From contig CALGGX010000302.1 in NCBI GenBank assembly GCA_937916025.1, positions 1 to 11,449 of the forward strand: a stretch of 11,449 bases of DNA, read 5' to 3'. This document shows, piece by piece, positions 1-8,201 of this stretch. Within the stretch, counting starts at the first letter, position 1. Every line of letters starts with the position of its first letter. The notes beneath the pieces are model-generated. The model saw nothing but the letters and a program-made list of their open reading frames with translations. It ran no database searches and was not told where the DNA came from. Source of the DNA: an uncultured Selenomonadales bacterium (GTDB lineage Bacteria; Bacillota_C; Negativicutes; Selenomonadales; Selenomonadaceae). A program made the position numbers and the translations under genes.

Positions 1-44
1 ACTGATTTTGTGATGAATACATTGCCTCCAATGACAGACCGCTC
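1..44. repeat. 44-bp direct repeat, copy 1 (cysE 3' segment)
   Basis: Positions 1-44 are identical to 282-325, which lie inside cysE and encode the ERSVIGGNVFITKS part of its left-handed beta-helix. Both copies have the same orientation and are offset by 281 bases. This copy is out of its natural context, fused to the start of cysK. Confidence 0.95.
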
Positions 45-151
45 GGATTGAACAGCTCCGCCTTTGCATACACTTTTACCCGCTCACGCTCCGGATTGAT
101 GTGGTCAAGCAACACGAGCGGCGTGTTTCCTACTGAATCAATAAATTGCAT
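1..151 (-). CDS. cysK: Cysteine synthase N-terminus, interrupted by a repeated cysE segment
   Basis: The minus strand from the ATG at 149-151 reads MQFIDSVGNTPLV and continues to KAELFNPSG, the conserved start of O-acetylserine sulfhydrylase (PLP enzyme: O-acetylserine + sulfide to cysteine). A purine-rich ribosome binding site (AAAGGGG/AAAAGG) lies just upstream. The gene follows the cysE stop by 15 bases, so cysE-cysK would be one operon. After FNPSG a normal CysK continues with SVKDR and then the PLP-lysine region. Here the sequence instead runs into a copy of cysE codons read in another frame (GLSLEAMYSSQNQ), so only about 37 residues are genuine CysK. The join lies within a GAGCGG shared by both genes (39-44). 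The gene is either truly broken or, more likely, joined wrongly at a contig edge. Confidence 0.8.
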   Translation of the reverse strand, partial: MQFIDSVGNTPLVLLDHINPERERVKVYAKAELFNPSGLSLEAMYSSQNQ

Positions 152-166
152 ACCTTTTCCCCTTTC

Positions 167-1123
167 TTAGATATGATAAATCCATGAATCATCCAGCACG
201 ATATCTTCTGTTTTAACCAGTCGCTTTCGTGCGTCAAAATGCAGTTCCTGATTTTTTACGCTTACGCGCGTATTTGGGGGAACTGATTTTGTGATGAATA
301 CATTGCCTCCAATGACAGACCGCTCTCCGATGACCGTATCTCCGCCTAAGATTGACGCGCCCGAATAAATCGTCACGTTGTCTTCTATGGTGGGGTGTCG
401 TTTTACGCCCTGCAAATTGCGCCCTGCCCGCGTAGAAAGCGCGCCCAACGTCACCCCCTGATATAATTTTACGCGCTCTCCGATAACCGACGTCTCCCCA
501 ATCACAATGCCCGTGCCGTGGTCAATAAAAAAATAGCGTCCGATTTTTGCGCCCGGATTGATGTCGATTCCCGTCTGGCTGTGGGCATATTCGCTCATGA
601 TGCGCGGAATCATTGGCACGGAAAGCACATACAATTCGTGCGCCAGACGGTGTACGGTAATGGCAAACAGCCCCGGATAGGACAAGATAATTTCGCCCGC
701 GCTCTCTGCTGCAGGGTCGCCGTCCAGCGCCGCCTGTACGTCGGTATCAATGTACGAACGAATGCGCGTAATGGTTTTTAAAAAATCCAGCGTAATTTCT
801 TCTGACGCCTTGCACAGTTTTTTCTGGTCAATGTGCTGGTCAGGGTGATAACTTTTGAGCGCGATGCCAATTTGTTTTTTTAAATTGATGGTCACGTCTT
901 CTAGGAGCACTGCCAGCGAATTCTGCGGCGTGAACACTTTGTAGTCCTTGTCCTTGTAGTAGCCGGGGTAGACAATCCGAACCAGTTTTTCGGTCAGGGC
1001 AACAATTTCATCTTTGTTCGGCTGGTCATGAATGTTCAGCTGGTCAATCGGGCGTTCCTTGCCATAATCATAGAGAATATCAAACGTAATTTCTTTAAGG
1101 TTGTCCGCCAGTGACCCGACCAT
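167..1123 (-). CDS. cysE: Serine O-acetyltransferase
   Basis: Cytosolic enzyme transferring acetyl from acetyl-CoA to L-serine, giving O-acetylserine, the acceptor used by CysK. The 318-residue protein has a helical N-terminal domain (about 1-180) and a C-terminal left-handed beta-helix of hexapeptide repeats (about 183-285; for example GAKIGR, TVIGER, SVIGGN). Expected active-site residues are visible: Asp136 in the DGDPAAES stretch, Asp201-His202 in DHGTGIVIGE, and His243 in KRHPTIED, corresponding to Asp92, Asp157/His158 and His193 of the E. coli enzyme. The protein is longer than E. coli CysE (about 273 residues), as in the long EpsC-type branch. The ATG at 1121-1123 is preceded by AAAGGAG. 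It is followed 15 bases later by the cysK start, suggesting an operon. A minus-strand promoter with an inverted repeat at its -10 box lies upstream. Confidence 0.96.
   Translation of the reverse strand: MVGSLADNLKEITFDILYDYGKERPIDQLNIHDQPNKDEIVALTEKLVRIVYPGYYKDKDYKVFTPQNSLAVLLEDVTINLKKQIGIALKSYHPDQHIDQKKLCKASEEITLDFLKTITRIRSYIDTDVQAALDGDPAAESAGEIILSYPGLFAITVHRLAHELYVLSVPMIPRIMSEYAHSQTGIDINPGAKIGRYFFIDHGTGIVIGETSVIGERVKLYQGVTLGALSTRAGRNLQGVKRHPTIEDNVTIYSGASILGGDTVIGERSVIGGNVFITKSVPPNTRVSVKNQELHFDARKRLVKTEDIVLDDSWIYHI
282..325. repeat. 44-bp direct repeat, copy 2 (native position in cysE)
   Basis: This is the in-frame, native copy of the segment repeated at 1-44. After 325 the sequence continues normally into upstream cysE codons, whereas copy 1 passes into cysK after 44. 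Confidence 0.95.
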
Positions 1124-1159
1124 AGGCTCTCCTTTGTATTACATCTTTTTCCTACGGGA

Positions 1160-1179
1160 TTAGTATGTTTTAATACTAA
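1160..1179. promoter_or_regulatory. Inverted repeat over the cysE -10 region, possible operator
   Basis: TTAGTAT, six spacer bases, then ATACTAA form a perfect 7-6-7 inverted repeat covering the predicted cysE -10 box and likely transcription start. Its position suits a repressor site. It does not match the CymR or other cysteine-regulon operators I can recall, so the regulator is unknown. Confidence 0.45.
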
Positions 1180-1201
1180 AGGCATTCTTTTTATTTGTCA
1201 A
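1173..1201 (-). promoter_or_regulatory. Predicted sigma-A promoter of cysE
   Basis: On the minus strand a perfect TTGACA (complement of 1196-1201) is followed after 17 bases by TAGTAT (complement of 1173-1178), about 50 bases upstream of the cysE ATG. The -35 box is ideal and the -10 box matches 4 of 6. Confidence 0.7.
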
Positions 1202-1262
1202 GAGAATTTTAGCATAATTCCCCATAAAAACCTAGCATTTTAGTCAAGTTTTCTTGTGATTA

Positions 1263-1291
1263 TTGACACCAATCACATAATCTACTATTTT
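1263..1291 (+). promoter_or_regulatory. Predicted promoter of the amino-acid ABC importer
   Basis: A perfect TTGACA at 1263-1268 is followed after 17 bases by TATTTT at 1286-1291, some 35 bases before the first permease gene. The rest of the 1124-1320 intergenic region is AT-rich, and I see no T-box or riboswitch-like conserved core in it. Confidence 0.6.
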
Positions 1292-1326
1292 TATAGGAAA
1301 AGATATTTTTATCACGGGATTTGACT

Positions 1327-1989
1327 GTGGATTTTGCCTTCATCAAACAAGTAACGCCGCTTTATATAGAAGCCGCCTGGCTTACGCTCCGCATTGCGTT
1401 TGCGGGCATTGTGCTTTCGTTTGTGGTGGGCTTGGTGTGCGCGCTTATCAAGTACTATAAAGTTCCCGTGCTCAGACAGATTACCGCCGTCTACATTGAA
1501 CTTTCGCGGAACACGCCGCTTTTGATTCAGTTGTTTTTCTTGTACTTTGCCTTTCCCAATCTGGGCATCAAACTAAGCGCGTTGCAATGCTGCATTATTG
1601 GGCTGACGTTTTTGGGCGGCAGTTATATGGAAGAAACATTCCGCAGTTCGCTCGAAACCGTCGGCACGGTGCAGATAGAAAGCGGCATGTGCATTGGGCT
1701 GACGCGCGCGCAGATTATGCGGTACGTGGTGCTTCCGCAGGCGGTTTCCGTCTCCGTGCCGGGGTTTTGCGCCAACGTCATGTTTCTCATAAAGGAAACG
1801 TCCGTGTTCAGCATTGTTGCCGTGGCAGATTTGATGTACGTGGCAAAGGATTTAATCGGTTTGTACTATAAGACCGATGAATCGCTCTTGCTCTTGGCGA
1901 TTGCGTATTTTATTCTGCTGCTGCCTATTTCAGCGCTCAGCGCGTATGCAGAAAGGAGATTGCGGTATGCCCAGTTCGGAAATAATTGA
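1327..1989 (+). CDS. Polar amino-acid ABC transporter permease (HisM/GlnP type), first subunit
   Basis: Membrane subunit of an amino-acid importer. The 220-residue protein has hydrophobic segments near 14-40, 64-78, 85-100, 134-158 and 187-207, and the family motif SRNTPLLIQLFFLYF near residues 60-74. The cytoplasmic coupling loop that contacts the ATPase lies at about 102-138 and ends in MRYVVLPQA. In that loop the usual EAA triplet reads ESG. I chose the GTG at 1327 because GGGA at 1316-1319 is then 7 bases upstream; a TTG at 1321 is an alternative that adds two residues. The gene overlaps the next permease by 23 bases, so the two products probably pair as a heterodimer. No solute-binding protein is present, so the substrate cannot be read. 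Its position divergent from cysE makes a sulfur amino acid such as cystine plausible, as inference only. Confidence 0.9.
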   Translation: MDFAFIKQVTPLYIEAAWLTLRIAFAGIVLSFVVGLVCALIKYYKVPVLRQITAVYIELSRNTPLLIQLFFLYFAFPNLGIKLSALQCCIIGLTFLGGSYMEETFRSSLETVGTVQIESGMCIGLTRAQIMRYVVLPQAVSVSVPGFCANVMFLIKETSVFSIVAVADLMYVAKDLIGLYYKTDESLLLLAIAYFILLLPISALSAYAERRLRYAQFGNN

Positions 1990-2668
1990 CGCAATTTCCA
2001 CGGCATTCAGCGTGTTTTTTAAAGGACGCAATTTTATCCGTCTTGTACTCGGCTTACTGGTGACGATTCGCATTGCGGCAATCTCCGTGGTGCTTTCCCT
2101 TTTTTTTGGCACGCTGTTTGGTATGCTGATGACCATACGGAACCGTGCCGTCCGCGCCGCCTGCAAAATCTATTTGGAATTTATGCGGATTATGCCGCAA
2201 CTGGTACTGCTTTTTATGGCATACTACGGGCTGACGCGCACGCTGGGTATTTCGCTTTCCGGCGACGCGGCAAGCATACTGGTCTTTACGTTGTGGGGCA
2301 CGGCAGAAATGGGCGATTTGGTGCGCGGCGCGTTGCAGTCCGTTCCCGTGCATCAGTACGACAGCGGAAAGGCACTGGGGCTGACCGACAAGCAGATTTT
2401 TGGCTACATCATTTTGCCGCAGACGCTCCGCCGGCTCGTTCCGCTTTCTATGAACCTGGTAACGCGCATGATAAAAACCACGTCGCTTGTCGTCTTTGTG
2501 GGCGTGATTGAGGTGGTCAAAATTGGGCAGCAAATTATTGAAGGAAACCGCCTTAAAGTGCCCACCAGTTCCATTGCGGTGTACGCGGTCATTTTTATGA
2601 TGTACTTTGCGGTGTGCTGGATTTTTTCGCTTTTGGCGAGCGTGATTGAAAAACGGCAGAAGGAGTAG
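1967..2668 (+). CDS. Polar amino-acid ABC transporter permease (HisM/GlnP type), second subunit
   Basis: Second membrane subunit, 233 residues, starting MPSSEIIDAI. The ATG at 1967-1969 has AAGGAG 8 bases upstream, inside the end of the first permease gene; an earlier in-frame start at 1877 would add 30 residues that read as antisense-like filler, so I reject it. About five membrane segments are visible. The family motif is altered to FMRIMPQLVLLFMAYYGL where RxTPLLVQLFF is usual. The coupling loop contains EMGDLVRGALQSV and then HQYDSGKALGL, ending in FGYIILPQTLRR. As in its partner, the EAA triplet is replaced, here by DSG. The stop is 3 bases before the ATPase start, fitting a permease-permease-ATPase operon. 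Confidence 0.92.
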   Translation: MPSSEIIDAISTAFSVFFKGRNFIRLVLGLLVTIRIAAISVVLSLFFGTLFGMLMTIRNRAVRAACKIYLEFMRIMPQLVLLFMAYYGLTRTLGISLSGDAASILVFTLWGTAEMGDLVRGALQSVPVHQYDSGKALGLTDKQIFGYIILPQTLRRLVPLSMNLVTRMIKTTSLVVFVGVIEVVKIGQQIIEGNRLKVPTSSIAVYAVIFMMYFAVCWIFSLLASVIEKRQKE

Positions 2669-3085
2669 CGCATGGCATTACTGGAAGTTAAAAACCTGCA
2701 AAAATCGTTTGATGGAAACGATGTGCTCAAAAACATCTCGTTTTCCGTGCAAAAAGGCGAGGTCATTGTCATTTTAGGTCCGTCCGGCTGCGGAAAATCC
2801 ACCTTGCTGCGGTGCATCAACGGGCTGGAAACCGTGCAGGGCGGAGAAATCGTGCTGGACGGCGAAGTAATTTCCAACCGTACCAAGGACATGCACCTGA
2901 TTCGCCAAAAAGTGGGCATGGTGTTCCAGAGTTACGATTTGTTTCCGCACATGAACGTGCTGAACAACATTCTGCTGGGACCGCTTAAAGCTCAAAAGCG
3001 CGACAAGGCAGAGGTAGCACAAGAGGCGGAGGCATGGCTGGAACGCGTTGGCCTGCCGGACAAAAAATATGCGTACCCGCGCCAG

Positions 3086-3137
3086 TTGAGCGGCGGGCAA
3101 AAACAGCGCGTCGGAATTGCTCGAGCACTCGCGAGTG
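3086..3137. other. Probable junction between two sequences of different origin
   Basis: The join lies between the LSGGQ codons and the Walker B codons, the most conserved part of ABC ATPases and a natural place for a false assembly join or homologous recombination. To the left I find no GATC in 3136 bases. The first is at 3137-3140 and about ten follow by 3700. A perfect 12-base palindrome CACTCGCGAGTG sits at 3126-3137, possibly by chance. Confidence 0.75.
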
Positions 3138-3679
3138 ATCCTAAAGTGCTGTTGTGTGATGAAGCGACGAGCGCGCTCGACCCGCAAACGACGAAGTCGA
3201 TCCTCGAGCTGATCAAAGACATCAATCGGAAATTGGCGTTGACGGTCGTCGTGATCACGCACGAGATGCAAGTAATCAAAGACATTTGCGATAAAGTCGC
3301 GGTGATCTCAAACGGAGTTATCGCCGAGGAAGGTTCTGTCGTCGACGTGTTTACCAATCCGCAACAGGAGATCACGAAAGAATTCATCAGCGTGTTGTTG
3401 TCGAATGAATTGCCTGTGGCGTTTCGCGGCAATGAAATTTCGATGTATGAGACGCCGGGCAGTTTACTGTTGCTCCGATTGGTATTTCTCGGCGAAACGG
3501 CGGACGATCCGGCATTGGCGAGAATGATCCGCGCGGTGCCGAGCGTCGAGTGCACGATGCTGTTCGGCAATCTCGATCAAATACATGGCATCCCGTTCGG
3601 CAGAATGATTGTCGGTTTGAGCGGCGAGAAGTCGTCGACCGACGCCGCAATCGATTTTTTGCAACATCAAGACTTGAAG

Positions 3680-5584
<1,905 letters not shown>

Positions 5585-5612
5585 AGTCGTTGCCTCCTTC
5601 GTCGAGTTTCGA

Positions 5613-5625
5613 TATAATCATTATA
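5613..5625. promoter_or_regulatory. Perfect palindrome TATAATCATTATA between divergent metal ATPase and TetR genes
   Basis: Two TATAAT hexamers face each other across one central base, so a -10-like element exists on each strand. For the plus strand, TTGCCT at 5590-5595 is 17 bases upstream and may be a weak -35. For the minus strand no good -35 is visible. The palindrome lies about 29 bases upstream of the ATPase ATG and 79 before the TetR ATG, a good place for an operator bound by the adjacent regulator. That role is inferred. Confidence 0.5.
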
Positions 5626-5703
5626 GAAATTTGTCGGCGGAAAGACACGCTCAGATCGCGGCGCGATCGTCGATAACGAACAATTTCGGAGGAGTGATTG
5701 ATA

Positions 5704-6267
5704 ATGGATCGCAGGCAACGAAAGACGCGCGCGGCGATCTTCAACGCCTTCACTTCGTTGCTCAATCGGAAGTTGTATCGGAGCATCACGGTGCAGGAGA
5801 TCATCGACGCGGCGGACATCGGGCGCAGTACTTTTTACGATCACTTCGAGACAAAAGACGCGCTGCTCGAGACGCTGTGTCGGGAACTGTTCGAGCACAT
5901 TGCGCGGAGTCTGATCGACAAGAGCCGTTCGCATTGCAAATTCACGTCGGACGGGCGAGAGACTTCGGCGTTCTGCCACATTCTGTATCATCTGCAGGAA
6001 GACGAGCGATACATCTTGCGATTGTTGGCGCGCGAGCGCAATGAAACCTTCATCGAATGTTTCAAGCAGAATATGAACGGGCTGTTGCGCGACGAGCAAT
6101 TTTTCAATCCGAAGTGGCGGACGCTGGGTTTGCCGGAGGATTTATTGTTGGATCACATCTCGTCGAGTTTTGTCAACATGATCCAATGGTGGGTTCGGCA
6201 GAAAATGCAATGCGATCCCCCGACGATGGACGCATACTTCCGCTCGATGATGAGCGCAGTAATATAA
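5704..6267 (+). CDS. TetR/AcrR-family transcriptional regulator
   Basis: Predicted DNA-binding repressor of 187 residues. The N-terminal helix-turn-helix is clear: RRQRKTRAAIFNAF, then ITVQEIIDAADIGRSTFYDH and FETKDALLETL (about residues 3-60). The C-terminal ligand-binding and dimer domain ends in a segment with IQWWVRQKM, resembling DhaS-like TetR proteins (TetR_C_7/8 type), so the inducer cannot be read. I chose the ATG at 5704 because GGAGGAG at 5688-5694 is 9 bases upstream; the TTG at 5698 is too close to it. It is divergent from the metal ATPase across 119 bases holding a perfect palindrome, so it probably controls the ATPase and itself. Its TAA stop is also the first TAA of the downstream heptamer array. 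Confidence 0.9.
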   Translation: MDRRQRKTRAAIFNAFTSLLNRKLYRSITVQEIIDAADIGRSTFYDHFETKDALLETLCRELFEHIARSLIDKSRSHCKFTSDGRETSAFCHILYHLQEDERYILRLLARERNETFIECFKQNMNGLLRDEQFFNPKWRTLGLPEDLLLDHISSSFVNMIQWWVRQKMQCDPPTMDAYFRSMMSAVI

Positions 6268-6349
6268 TGCGTAATGCGTAATGCGTAATGCGTAATTAAA
6301 AACCCCGTCACTCTCTAATTACGAATTACGAATTAATAATTACGCATTG
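6265..6349. repeat. Hairpin element of paired heptamer arrays
   Basis: Four exact tandem copies of TAATGCG (6265-6292) plus TAATT form the left arm (6265-6297). A 19-base loop (6298-6316) follows. The right arm (6317-6349) holds four heptads in the opposite orientation: ATTACGA, ATTACGA, ATTAATA and ATTACGC. The arms form a 33-bp inverted repeat with 27 matches by my alignment. A short CTTTT run follows, so the RNA form might end tetR transcription. I see no target-site duplication. Confidence 0.8.
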
Positions 6350-6369
6350 CTTTTGAAAGGCGGATTTAA

Positions 6370-6702
6370 TTGGCGAGAATTACGAAGAGGCTCAAGAAAA
6401 AACTCAATCCGAAGCCGAAGGAAGACGCGAAGCCGAAGGAAAAAGTCGGCAAAGATTATCTGTTGGTGGGCGTGCTGGCGTTTACGTTCGTATTGATGGT
6501 GGCGGGCTGGCCGACGCTTACGAATTTGAGTCGCGCGCTGTACTTCACGCTGTTGATGTCGCTGTCGATGACTTACGCGGATCGGCATTATGACTTGACT
6601 GAAATTCAGGCGGTCTGGGTTCGGCGAATCGGCACGGCATCGATGGGCATGGCGGTCGCGTTGTTTATCTACAGTCTTTACGAACGGTTTATATTGAATT
6701 AG
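6370..6702 (+). CDS. Small membrane protein of unknown function
   Basis: I do not recognise this 110-residue protein. It has a strongly basic, lysine- and proline-rich N-terminal tail (about 1-28, with two PKPKE/KPKEK-like units) and then three hydrophobic segments at about 30-46, 55-70 and 86-103. The basic tail should face the cytoplasm. The start is a TTG at 6370-6372 with AAAGGCGG 6-7 bases upstream; no other start fits as well. The stop is 17 bases before the flavodiiron ATG at 6720, so the two genes are probably co-transcribed. Codon style matches its neighbours. A link to oxygen or NO defence is suggested only by position. Confidence 0.75.
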   Translation: MARITKRLKKKLNPKPKEDAKPKEKVGKDYLLVGVLAFTFVLMVAGWPTLTNLSRALYFTLLMSLSMTYADRHYDLTEIQAVWVRRIGTASMGMAVALFIYSLYERFILN

Positions 6703-6719
6703 AAATCGGAGGTTTGATG

Positions 6720-7883
6720 ATGCAGGCAATTCAAATCAGCGACAACATTTATTGGGTGGGCGCGATCGATTGGTCGATGCGCAATTTTCACGGCTATGAA
6801 ACTACGCGCGGCACGACTTACAACGCGTATTTGATCCTCGACGACAAGATCACGTTGATCGACGCGGTCAAAGCCCCGTTCAAAGACGAATTGATCGGGC
6901 GGATAACGTCGGTGATCGATCCCGCGCGGATTGAAGTGATAGTGTCGAGCCACGTCGAGCCGGATCATTCGAGCGGCTTGCCGTTCATAGCGTCGCTTGC
7001 GCCGAAGGCGGAGATCATTACGAGCTCGCCGAACGGCTTGAAGGGCTTGACGGCGCGTTACGGCGATCTGAATTACCGTGCGGTGAAGGCGGGCGACTCG
7101 ATCTCGATTGGAAGTCGGACGCTGAAATTTGTACCGACGCCGATGCTGCACTGGCCGGACTCGATGGTTACGTACTGCCCCGAGGAGCGGATTTTGTTTT
7201 CAAACGACGCGTTCGGCGAGCATTATGCGACTTCGTTGCGTTTCGACGACGAGAACGATCTCGAGACGATCATGTTCGAGGCGAAGAAGTATTACGCGAA
7301 TATATTGATGCCGTTCGGCAAGCAGGCGCAAGTTGCATTGAAGGCGGTCGGCGGATTGGACATTCGCATGATTGCGACGGGGCACGGCGTGATCTGGCGC
7401 AAGAACATCGATCGGATCGTCGACTGCTATCGGATGTGGTCGAGCGGCGCGGTTGAGGATCGGGCGGTGGTCGTTTTCGACTCGATGTGGGGCTCGACGG
7501 AGATCATGGCGAAAGCGATCACGGAAGCATTTGCATCGAAAGGAATTCCGGCGGCGTTTTATGACATCAAAGCAAATCCGATGAGCGACATCGTCACGGA
7601 CATGTTTATGAGCAAATATCTGGCGGTGGGCAGTCCGACGATCAACAACGGCATGATGCCGCCGATTGCGGCGTTCCTGTGCTACATCAAGGGCTTGCGT
7701 CCGCTCAATCATTGCGGGTTTGCGTTCGGCTCGTACGGCTGGGGCGGGCAATCGATCGGACTGGTCGAAGACGAGCTCCGTGCGGCGGGCATTGAGATCG
7801 TGCTCGACAAAATCAGAGTGACGAACATTCCGAGCGAGGATCAATTGAAAGAAATCGCCGACAAGATAAAGTCGATCGCATAA
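6720..7883 (+). CDS. fprA: FprA-family flavodiiron protein (A-type flavoprotein, O2/NO reductase)
   Basis: Soluble enzyme reducing O2 to water and/or NO to N2O, protecting anaerobes; electrons usually come from rubredoxin or a similar donor, none of which is encoded nearby. The 387-residue protein has an N-terminal metallo-beta-lactamase-like diiron domain (about 1-245) and a C-terminal flavodoxin domain (about 248-387). Diiron ligands are all visible: HVEPDH (His78, Glu80, Asp82), His144 in MLHWPD, Asp163 in NDAFGEH and His222 in ATGHG. The FMN phosphate loop is SMWGST, and GSYGWGG is a second FMN contact. No rubredoxin or flavin-reductase extension is present. I chose the ATG at 6720 (CGGAGG at 6707-6712, 7 bases upstream); the ATG at 6717 is equally possible. 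It probably follows the small membrane protein in one transcript and ends at a strong terminator. Confidence 0.95.
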   Translation: MQAIQISDNIYWVGAIDWSMRNFHGYETTRGTTYNAYLILDDKITLIDAVKAPFKDELIGRITSVIDPARIEVIVSSHVEPDHSSGLPFIASLAPKAEIITSSPNGLKGLTARYGDLNYRAVKAGDSISIGSRTLKFVPTPMLHWPDSMVTYCPEERILFSNDAFGEHYATSLRFDDENDLETIMFEAKKYYANILMPFGKQAQVALKAVGGLDIRMIATGHGVIWRKNIDRIVDCYRMWSSGAVEDRAVVVFDSMWGSTEIMAKAITEAFASKGIPAAFYDIKANPMSDIVTDMFMSKYLAVGSPTINNGMMPPIAAFLCYIKGLRPLNHCGFAFGSYGWGGQSIGLVEDELRAAGIEIVLDKIRVTNIPSEDQLKEIADKIKSIA

Positions 7884-7910
7884 AGAGACTCCGCGCGGAA
7901 CAAAAAAAGA

Positions 7911-7940
7911 AAGCCGTGTCCGAATTCGGATGCGGCTTTT
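7911..7940. terminator. Bidirectional intrinsic terminator
   Basis: AAGCCG and CGGCTT flank an inner TCCGAATTCGGA palindrome with a two-base mismatch on each side. A T-run follows on the plus strand, and a long A-run precedes the stem (a T-run on the minus strand). It lies between the convergent flavodiiron and small-peptide genes and can serve both. The rest of 7884-7981 holds no gene that I can see. Confidence 0.85.
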
Positions 7941-7981
7941 TAGTAAAAAAATTGTTGCCGTTTGATGATGGCGATGCCTGT

Positions 7982-8158
7982 TCAGCACTCGTCATCACGA
8001 CGTTGTGTACTGAGTTGTTGCATGTCGGAATCGACTGCCGTGCTCGGAGCAAGGAACGCTCCTTCCGTTGCTTGTTGATCTGCCGCCGCCGCAATGTCCG
8101 CATTTGCGAATGCAAACACTCCCGCGCAGATCGCCATGACTGCCAATATTTTTTTCAT
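7982..8158 (-). CDS. Small exported protein of unknown function, 58 residues
   Basis: The ATG at 8156-8158 has a near-perfect GGAGGTG ribosome site about 7 bases upstream, much better than the earlier in-frame start at 8182. The product begins MKKILAVMAICAGVFAFANA, a typical Sec signal peptide with likely cleavage after residue 20 (ANA) or 26 (AAAA). The mature peptide would be about 32-38 residues, polar, with an acidic/basic end RRDDEC and one C-terminal cysteine. I recognise no family. It is the last gene of the run TPR protein, receptor, peptide, starting 43 bases after the receptor stop, and is followed by a strong terminator. A periplasmic or surface role alongside the receptor is inference. 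Confidence 0.75.
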   Translation of the reverse strand: MKKILAVMAICAGVFAFANADIAAAADQQATEGAFLAPSTAVDSDMQQLSTQRRDDEC

Positions 8159-8201
8159 CGCTAACACCTCCTTTCGTAACAATTTCGATGTATGTGTGTT
8201 G

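Noticed and set aside
1124..1320. T-box or S-box riboswitch upstream of cysE
   Set aside because: I see no T-box core, no specifier-type structure, no SAM-box elements and no antiterminator/terminator pair in this AT-rich stretch.
1877..1966. Upstream extension of the second permease by 30 residues
   Set aside because: The added residues are cysteine/arginine-rich and come from another frame of the first permease; the ATG at 1967 has a good ribosome binding site.
3126..3137. CACTCGCGAGTG palindrome at the ABC junction as a recombination site
   Set aside because: It is only 12 bases, lies within codons and has no second copy that I can see; chance is enough to explain it.
6265..6349. CRISPR-like array
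   Set aside because: The units are 7 bases and contiguous without spacers, and no cas gene is present; it is a hairpin of short tandem repeats.
7200..7988. 262-codon minus-strand frame opposite the flavodiiron gene
   Set aside because: Arg/His-rich antisense text without motifs; the plus strand encodes a complete flavodiiron protein.
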